Source of the DNA: Bacilli bacterium | Lineage (GTDB): Bacteria > Bacillota_I > Bacilli_A > ML615J-28 > CAG-698 | Direction of reading: 5' to 3' | Length of the DNA stretch: 49,923 bases | Assembly (NCBI GenBank): GCA_017450215.1 | Contig: JAFSVH010000116.1 | Location: 1-49,923 of the forward strand | Shown: piece after piece, positions 45,973 to 49,923 of the stretch | Numbering within the stretch: position 1 is the first letter of the stretch | Layout: the number at the start of each line of letters is the position of its first letter | The notes under the pieces: generated by a model | Databases searched by the model: none | Told to the model about the DNA's origin: nothing | The model's input: the letters and a program-made list of their open reading frames with translations, nothing else | Translations under genes and position numbers: made by a program

Positions 45973-46764
45973 TTATGCAGCAGGTTTAGCTTCTAAACTG
46001 CAATTTGCAAAGTCAATTATACTAGATTGATAATAAGAAGATGTAGTGTAACAAATAGTAATATATAATACACCAACACGTTCATTATTAACACTAGCAG
46101 CCATCTTACCATCTTCTCTTGTAGCACCATATAAGTCTTTAGAGAATGTAGTTGTTCCATCTGTATTAAATGCATTTACATCTGATTTTGTAGTAATTGT
46201 TTTACCATTATAATAAATTTGATTATTGTTATCGCCATCACCATAATGATAACCAATCTTAAAATTACAAATTGTAGAATCACTTGTACCAGAACCAGAA
46301 ACATGAAGTGGATTATCACTTGTAGCAACAAGCTTTAAGATCTTACCATAATAATCACCACTAGCGATTAATGCAGCAAGTTCTGCATCATTATTAATTA
46401 CTACAACAGCACTTCCTTCTTCACCTTCGTGATAATTTGGAGTAACTTTCTTTACAAATTCAATTTTTCCCTCACCATTTAAATCAATATATTCAGCTGC
46501 ACCATCTACTGAAACAAAGCTACCTTCAACGATAACACAATCACCAATAGCAAGTGCAGTTTCAGAATCTTTATATTTATAGTTAGGGAAAGTTACAGTT
46601 GCGTCAATGTTATGAACAGCCAAAATTTTACCTGTTTCATTATCCATCAACATAAAACCTTTTACAGATTCGGTCTTATTGCCATCGCTTATAAAAGCAA
46701 CAATAACACCTGATACTGTTGCACTAGCACCGTTTTCAAGTGCTAATGCCTCAGTTACTGACAG
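45973..46764 (-). CDS. In-frame continuation after TGA: OB-fold-like C-terminal domain
   Basis: The frame of the giant gene continues directly after the TGA (46765-46767) for 263 codons to TAA at 45973-45975. It begins LSVTEALALENGASATVSGV, which matches LSTIAEALAASEGSNVRING in the OB-fold-like domain of the neighbour protein (40032-45761). The rest (FMLMDNETGKILAVHN, LAIGDCVIVEGSFVSVDGAA) is a normal domain ending near EAKPAA. An internal ATG at 46653 is preceded by AAAAGG and could restart translation, but this would remove the first strands of the domain. So it is either a readthrough extension, or a 3' part cut off by a recent mutation or sequence error. Confidence 0.75.
   Translation of the reverse strand: MSVTEALALENGASATVSGVIVAFISDGNKTESVKGFMLMDNETGKILAVHNIDATVTFPNYKYKDSETALAIGDCVIVEGSFVSVDGAAEYIDLNGEGKIEFVKKVTPNYHEGEEGSAVVVINNDAELAALIASGDYYGKILKLVATSDNPLHVSGSGTSDSTICNFKIGYHYGDGDNNNQIYYNGKTITTKSDVNAFNTDGTTTFSKDLYGATREDGKMAASVNNERVGVLYITICYTTSSYYQSSIIDFANCSLEAKPAA
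46721..46749 (-). promoter_or_regulatory. Hairpin 15 nt downstream of the in-frame TGA
   Basis: On the minus strand GCATTAGCAC pairs with GTGCTAGTGC (10 bp with one G-U, 9-nt loop). It begins 15 nt after the TGA. The context of the stop is UGA followed by C. Downstream hairpins are known to raise readthrough in some systems. The loop does not look like a bacterial SECIS. Confidence 0.5.
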
Positions 46765-49700
46765 TCAAGCAGGTTCTTCAGCTTCTTCTTCTCCACCCTC
46801 GTAAGGAATTAATAAGTAAAGAGCAAATTGTAAATCTTCACTTGAGAAATCTAAACTTACAGTTTCAAGATATGTATCAGTATGTTTAGTTCCTGTGAAT
46901 AATGCATTTAAATTAGCAAGGAAGAATCCTTTTGTTCCACCAGCTGTAGCATCAAATGATGCATCATCTGGATCAACTGTAGGTTGTTCAGCTAATTGAG
47001 CTAAAGCTTTATATAACCATTTCCATTTTGCAAGTAATTCAGCATCTGTTAACATAGCAGTCATATAAGAAGATTCAGTTTCAGCTGTATCTAATTTGTC
47101 AGCAGTTAATGATGTGCCATTCTTAGCATTGAAATCAGCCATATAATCAGCAGCCATTTCTTCAACATCTTCATAAATACGTTTAGCAGTAGCAAGCTTA
47201 TATGCAGCTTCTAATTCTTCAGCAGAAGCGTATAATACTGTATCAGCAACTAAACTAGATCCACTAATTGGAGAAACAGTAGCAACAGTTTCACCATTAA
47301 TATAATAGTTGAAGTTATATGAACCTACTGTAGTAGCTCCGTCTGGAGTGAATGTATATCTAGTTACATCAATGAACTTATTATAAATAATTGCTGCAGA
47401 TCCTTCACCAATTTGAGTTTCGAAATATCCATTAATACTAGTAGGATCACCAACTAAAGTATTATGAATAAATACGAAATCAATTTGAGATCTAAATCTT
47501 AATAATGCAGCATTAGCATTTGTAACTTTACCGCAAGAAGCACCATCAAAATAGTTATCGATAAATGCAACTGATGCAGCACCATCAGCACTTGTCCACA
47601 TAAAGAATTGACCTACATTATCAATCTTATTGCCCATAAACATATAAACAGTGTCAGATGCAACTTGATCTTTAATATAAGTATTTGTATTACCTAGAAT
47701 ACAATTAGTGAAAGACAACATGTCAGAATCCTTTGTAGCAGTGAAAGTAGTACCAGTAGCTCCACTTCCACCAAGTCCATAAACTGTCAAACCAGTAAAT
47801 GATAATACGCCTTGCCATACTTGTATACTCTTTTCAACAACGATCTTAGCTTCAGCAACTCTATCTTCAGCGTAACCTGCTTTATCAAAGTTAGGACCTA
47901 CGAACATAAGAAGAGATGAAGCAAGTTTCTTTGTTAAATTGTATTCACCAGCGAATAGATAAATAACAGCATAATCACCAGCTTTTAATACAGCATCATC
48001 AATAGTAGCGAATGCAGTTTCACCAAATACATATGCACCTTTACCAAAACTATAAACACCATCAGTTAAACCTGTTTTAACAATAATTGTAGGTTGAATC
48101 ATTTCAACTGCAGCTAAATCTTCTTCAGTTGCTTCAATAGCAGTTGGAACTACCCATTTAGCCTTTAATGTAACATCTTCAGCAACAGTGATTGCATCAA
48201 CTTTAACTTCACCATTGTACCAACCAACGAATGCAGCACCTTCTTTAACTGGAGGGAATGCTAATAATTCATTTGGTAATGTAGATGTAGTTTCTTCATA
48301 TTCAAATGCAACAACACTTAAATCTAAATCAACTTCTGCAGCATCAGTAAGTTTTGTTACATCATCAGAGAAGATAATATAATCGCCAACTTCTAAGCCT
48401 TGAAGATATGAAATATCAGCAAATGCAGCATTGCACATTAGATGATAATCCCATTTAATATCTTTACTTTGAACTGTTCCATTAGCAACAACAACTTCTT
48501 CTACTTTAAATGCACCTTTAGCAGCATCATAGCTTAAGCCCCATCTATAAGACCATGAATAATTAGCCTCTGCAGCTTGATCTTTCTTAATTAACCATAA
48601 TGTATCTGGATAATTAGCAGAAGTCCAGTAACTCTTAGCATAGCCAAATGATGTAACCTTTGTTAATTCTTGAGAATACATACCACCATCGAAATCATAA
48701 GTGATAGTGTAGATCTTCTTCCAAGAAGCTTTTAAGTTATAATCACCTAAAACAGTGATTTCATAATATACAGTTCCTTCACAATCTACCCAACCATAGA
48801 ATTCATAACCTTCTTTTTCAGGAATAGGTAAAACAACTTGTTCTAAATCTTTATATTCGATGTTTTCAACAGCACTTCCGCCATCAACATCAAATTTAAT
48901 ATTATACCATGTATCTAAGTTCTTATAAGCTAATTCCAAAGCTTCAACAGAATCATAGCAATTAGCCCAAGATGTAGCATAACCACTAAAGTTATCATTG
49001 CTTACTTCTATAGCTAATACATCAGCAAAGTAGTTATTATCCATATTGAAGATAGCACCAGCTGCTGCAGGGTTATCTGCATATGACTTCTTTCCATCAA
49101 TTAATGAATATGCACCAGCTAAGAACTTATTATAATGAACTTGTACATCTAAAGTATAATCACCATAACTAGCATTTCTTGGTCTAATACATCTCCAACC
49201 ATAACCACCAGCTTGATCAAATGTATTATGAATAACATTGATTACAACATTACCAGCATGTGCTTCAACCATAAATCTTGTATCAATAGCTTCACTAGCA
49301 ACATCTTTAATATAATTGTCTTTAACTAAGAATGTTAAGCCACCTACACCATAAACATACATGAATGATTGATTTGTCTTTTCTAAATAGTTACCTACTA
49401 ATTCAGCTTCACCAAATAAGCATGTATCAACATAGAACATATCCCATAATCCATCACCGATAACTTCATTATCTTTAACTACAACATTTTCAATAGTGCC
49501 AAATCTTACCCATCTATTTCCTTTATAATCTTTAGAATAGTTATTAGCAACTAAGATGTTCTTAACTGATGTAGCAGCACCAGCATTTAATACACCCTCA
49601 CCACCAACTGGGTTATTTGCAATGTTATTTACAAATTGTAAACCATTAACACCATCAAATACATTGTTTTGTTTATTAGTAGTAAATCCATCAAATACAA

Positions 49701-49923
49701 CACCATCAGCACCAAATGAAATAATACCATCAATAATAGCTTCAGCTCCTCTTGATTCATCTTTACCAGCTTTGCCAGCATTTGGTCCAACAAATTTAAC
49801 AGATTTAATTACTCTTACATCTTCAGTATATGTTCCAGCAGCAACTTCAATTGTACAACCATCTTCAGCAATCATCATTGCTTCCATGATTGTAGCAAAT
49901 TTAGTTTCATCAGCTGGATCAAC
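46765..49923 (-). CDS. Second giant surface protein, 5' end beyond window, ends at in-frame TGA
   Basis: Open to the right edge (the codons before the first ATG read VDPADETKFATI, continuing the family), so the N-terminus is outside the window. Within about 1052 codons: beta-helix 1 (to about 48900), Listeria-Bacteroides repeats (GYEFYGWVDCEG, GAAFVGWYNGEV), beta-helix 2 (about 47970-47280), one Trp-rich helical module (LAKWKWLYKALAQL, about 47160-46850) and an acidic linker EGGEEEAEEPA ending at TGA. A close paralogue of the gene at 40032-45761, with long blocks such as RCIRPRN and LDVQVHYNKFL nearly identical. Likely an exported surface protein. Confidence 0.88.
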   Translation of the reverse strand, partial: VDPADETKFATIMEAMMIAEDGCTIEVAAGTYTEDVRVIKSVKFVGPNAGKAGKDESRGAEAIIDGIISFGADGVVFDGFTTNKQNNVFDGVNGLQFVNNIANNPVGGEGVLNAGAATSVKNILVANNYSKDYKGNRWVRFGTIENVVVKDNEVIGDGLWDMFYVDTCLFGEAELVGNYLEKTNQSFMYVYGVGGLTFLVKDNYIKDVASEAIDTRFMVEAHAGNVVINVIHNTFDQAGGYGWRCIRPRNASYGDYTLDVQVHYNKFLAGAYSLIDGKKSYADNPAAAGAIFNMDNNYFADVLAIEVSNDNFSGYATSWANCYDSVEALELAYKNLDTWYNIKFDVDGGSAVENIEYKDLEQVVLPIPEKEGYEFYGWVDCEGTVYYEITVLGDYNLKASWKKIYTITYDFDGGMYSQELTKVTSFGYAKSYWTSANYPDTLWLIKKDQAAEANYSWSYRWGLSYDAAKGAFKVEEVVVANGTVQSKDIKWDYHLMCNAAFADISYLQGLEVGDYIIFSDDVTKLTDAAEVDLDLSVVAFEYEETTSTLPNELLAFPPVKEGAAFVGWYNGEVKVDAITVAEDVTLKAKWVVPTAIEATEEDLAAVEMIQPTIIVKTGLTDGVYSFGKGAYVFGETAFATIDDAVLKAGDYAVIYLFAGEYNLTKKLASSLLMFVGPNFDKAGYAEDRVAEAKIVVEKSIQVWQGVLSFTGLTVYGLGGSGATGTTFTATKDSDMLSFTNCILGNTNTYIKDQVASDTVYMFMGNKIDNVGQFFMWTSADGAASVAFIDNYFDGASCGKVTNANAALLRFRSQIDFVFIHNTLVGDPTSINGYFETQIGEGSAAIIYNKFIDVTRYTFTPDGATTVGSYNFNYYINGETVATVSPISGSSLVADTVLYASAEELEAAYKLATAKRIYEDVEEMAADYMADFNAKNGTSLTADKLDTAETESSYMTAMLTDAELLAKWKWLYKALAQLAEQPTVDPDDASFDATAGGTKGFFLANLNALFTGTKHTDTYLETVSLDFSSEDLQFALYLLIPYEGGEEEAEEPA

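Noticed and set aside
46765..46767. TGA read as tryptophan as in Mycoplasma
   Set aside because: Trp is TGG in the genes I checked, TGA occurs in frame only once in about 39 kb of coding sequence, and TGA ends the YtxK-like gene at 35284 cleanly.
46721..46767. Selenocysteine insertion site
   Set aside because: The hairpin loop lacks the conserved G near its start, no Sec machinery is visible, and a Sec in an acidic linker of a surface protein has no evident use.
1..49923. tRNA/rRNA genes, insertion sequences, prophage
   Set aside because: I saw no cloverleaf-like GC-richer segments, transposase motifs, terminal inverted repeats or phage structural genes in any gap.

Overview
The window is AT-rich DNA (roughly 30% GC by eye) from a low-GC Gram-positive bacterium. 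Several gene neighbourhoods match class Bacilli: cysS-mrnC-rlmB-sigH-type sigma factor, rplM-rpsI, and a YtxK-like methyltransferase before ackA. The standard bacterial code fits: Trp is TGG in the proteins I checked, and TGA ends at least one confident gene. Many secreted lipoproteins, BspA-type leucine-rich repeats and Listeria-Bacteroides repeats suggest an uncultured host- or gut-associated member of the Erysipelotrichia/RF39/Mollicutes-neighbour group. That placement is inference from gene content only.

Layout. 1-7909 (all minus) is a surface/secretome block: a partial BspA-like protein, two tandem paralogous lipoproteins, another lipoprotein with a possible 49-residue membrane peptide behind it, and a phosphodiester glycosidase-type multidomain protein followed by a small lipoprotein. 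8189-11724 is a translation/RNA island: ybaK, cysS, mrnC, rlmB and a SigH-like sigma factor. 11864-13889 is a two-component system. 14180-15188 is rplM-rpsI with its promoter and a structured leader. 15310-18101 is a polar amino-acid ABC transporter operon that ends in a TrpR/YerC-family regulator and starts with a promoter carrying two matching 18-bp operators. 18186-26671 holds a Na/Pi symporter, a pfkA-metG-yitT operon coupled by TAATG overlaps, and dnaE. 26786-28132 is an SGNH hydrolase.

28244-29485 is a stand-alone plus-strand cassette. It contains an ORC/CDC6-like ATPase with a winged helix, preceded by nine copies of a 10-bp motif in a strict 29-bp higher-order period that overlap its promoter and fill its leader, and it is closed by a perfect 20-bp hairpin. 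29516-33863 encodes two extremely AT-rich membrane-anchored extracellular proteins. 34012-36740 is metallophosphoesterase, degenerate YtxK-like protein and acetate kinase. 36929-39929 holds yidD, an Ig-repeat exported protein and peptidase T, the last with a possible 28-residue upstream ORF. 40032 to the right edge is a tandem pair of giant beta-helix/Listeria-Bacteroides-repeat surface proteins. The second is split by one in-frame TGA, after which the frame stays open for 263 codons, encodes an OB-fold-like domain and ends just before a strong terminator.

Best leads: the ATPase with its phased repeat array (28244-28383); the in-frame TGA with a hairpin 15 nt downstream (46721-46767); a recurring Trp-rich helical module in the giant surface proteins; and the twin operators upstream of the TrpR-family amino-acid transporter operon.
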